Shown here in pieces: positions 63,284 to 64,000 of a stretch of 64,000 nucleotides of DNA. The position numbers and the translations under genes are program-made. The notes below the pieces were generated by a model. It saw only the letters and a program-made list of their open reading frames with translations. It made no database searches and had not been told where the DNA came from. Origin of the DNA: Stenotrophomonas maltophilia (lineage in GTDB: Bacteria > Pseudomonadota > Gammaproteobacteria > Xanthomonadales > Xanthomonadaceae); the NCBI RefSeq assembly GCF_900186865.1, contig NZ_LT906480.1:390001-454000 (forward strand), read 5' to 3'. Each line of letters begins with the position of its first letter. Position 1 is the first letter of the stretch.

Positions 63284-64000
63284 TCAGGGCGTGGCGGCAG
63301 CAGCACCGGCCACCGGCACATGGGGGATCACCAGTTCCTGTTGCAGCTGGCTGCGCTGGTGCAGGAAGTCGAATACCGATTCCACCGTCACCACCGAATA
63401 GTTGCCGGAAATGCGTTCGCCGGCGGGGTGGTCGGTGGTGGTGGCGTTTGCAATGAACAGGCGCGCACCCACGCGCTTGCCCAGGCCGATATGCAGCACG
63501 CTGGGCTGGTACTTCTGCTGGCGCAACCACTGCTGCGCCTGTTCGCGCTTGACGATGGCCGGCGCACCGTCGGCCTGTGCCATCGCTGCCGCCAGCACCT
63601 CCAGTACCCACTGGTTGGAGTTCTGGTAGTCGGTGGCGAACGGGTAGGCGACCACGTTGTACCTGGTCTCGTGCAGCGCCTTGGGCTGGATCGACGGCGA
63701 CACGAGCATCGCCTTCAATGCAGCACGCAGCGGCGCCGACGGCACGCCGATGCGCAGGTCGGTATGCCCGCCGCTCTCGCCGACGAAGTTGCCCAGGCCT
63801 TCGTGGTACAGCTGCGAGCTGTCGGTCTTGCAGCGGTTGAGCAGGTGCATCGCGCGCCAGCGGCCGTCGTCCTCGCGCAGCAGGAAGGCCAGGTGGCTGT
63901 GGCGCAGGCCGTAGCGGCTCAGGTCCTGGCCACCGCGCGCGGCCACCACCACGTCCACATCGGGCAGCGCGTCCAGGCGTTCGGCGGTGGTCCAGGCCAC
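63284..64000 (-). CDS. DUF2145 family protein, partial (start beyond window)
   Basis: At least 238 codons, open to the right edge, so the N-terminus is missing. RYGLRHSHLAFLLRED, LLNRCKTDSSQLYHEGLGNF and LHETRYNVVAYPFATDYQNSN are the DUF2145 pattern, which recalls the NlpC/P60-like papain fold (Cys in NRCKTD, His in RHSH). First gene of a three-gene operon. Enzymatic role unproven. Confidence 0.8.
   Translation of the reverse strand: MAWTTAERLDALPDVDVVVAARGGQDLSRYGLRHSHLAFLLREDDGRWRAMHLLNRCKTDSSQLYHEGLGNFVGESGGHTDLRIGVPSAPLRAALKAMLVSPSIQPKALHETRYNVVAYPFATDYQNSNQWVLEVLAAAMAQADGAPAIVKREQAQQWLRQQKYQPSVLHIGLGKRVGARLFIANATTTDHPAGERISGNYSVVTVESVFDFLHQRSQLQQELVIPHVPVAGAAAATP

Overview
The window reads as chromosomal DNA of a Stenotrophomonas species, most likely the S. 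maltophilia group (Xanthomonadaceae). Base composition is GC-rich. Intergenic gaps are full of short GTAG-headed palindromes of the SMAG/REP type described for S. maltophilia. The gene content is that of a free-living, obligately respiratory gammaproteobacterium. No phage, insertion sequence or CRISPR array was found. The last gene runs off the right edge.

Layout. 1-1170: 3' end of a 23S rRNA gene followed by two identical 5S rRNA genes, each with its own terminator. 1.4-11 kb: M28 lipoprotein peptidase, a TVNGG-repeat secreted protein, an EnvC-like divisome factor, a CtpA protease, a rhomboid protease, a FadL transporter and a PnuC-NadR NAD-salvage pair. 11.2-14.4 kb: PutA. 14.7-23.3 kb: the aa3 cytochrome c oxidase region (DUF2244 protein, CoxB, CtaD, an odd Gln-Ser repeat small membrane protein, CtaG, CtaE, a small reverse-strand protein, SURF1, a SCO-like protein, CtaA, CtaB), which supplies catalytic subunits, copper assembly and heme A synthesis. 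25.9-30.7 kb: the rpsU-yqeY-dnaG macromolecular-synthesis genes, with tsaD divergent. 30.7-36.5 kb: an Abi_2/HEPN gene, a structured intergenic RNA candidate, folB, an MscS-family channel and a GH3 glycosidase behind a LacI-type operator. 36.5-38.7 kb: a PQQ-type sugar dehydrogenase and small proteins.

38.8-51.7 kb is the most system-like part. Ten genes on both strands encode an APC permease, a YkuD-fold enzyme, a MurR/RpiR regulator, an L-Ala-D/L-Glu epimerase, an NlpC/P60 endopeptidase, a transglutaminase-like protein, an Oar-like TonB-dependent receptor, a penicillin-binding-fold serine hydrolase and a VanX-type D-Ala-D-Ala dipeptidase. Together they can be read as uptake and breakdown of peptidoglycan peptides. 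Two A/T-rich palindromes lie in the divergent promoter region.

52-64 kb holds an EF-hand protein, a HAD hydrolase, HglS (2-oxoadipate to 2-hydroxyglutarate), an acetate/succinate CoA-transferase, GlnE, a 112-bp tandem array of paired REPs, a YhhQ-type transporter and a three-gene set (two paralogous secreted proteins plus DUF2145).

REP elements recur after genes throughout. In at least three cases the GTAG head supplies the TAG stop codon, and in the cox cluster a REP pair lies inside a reading frame.
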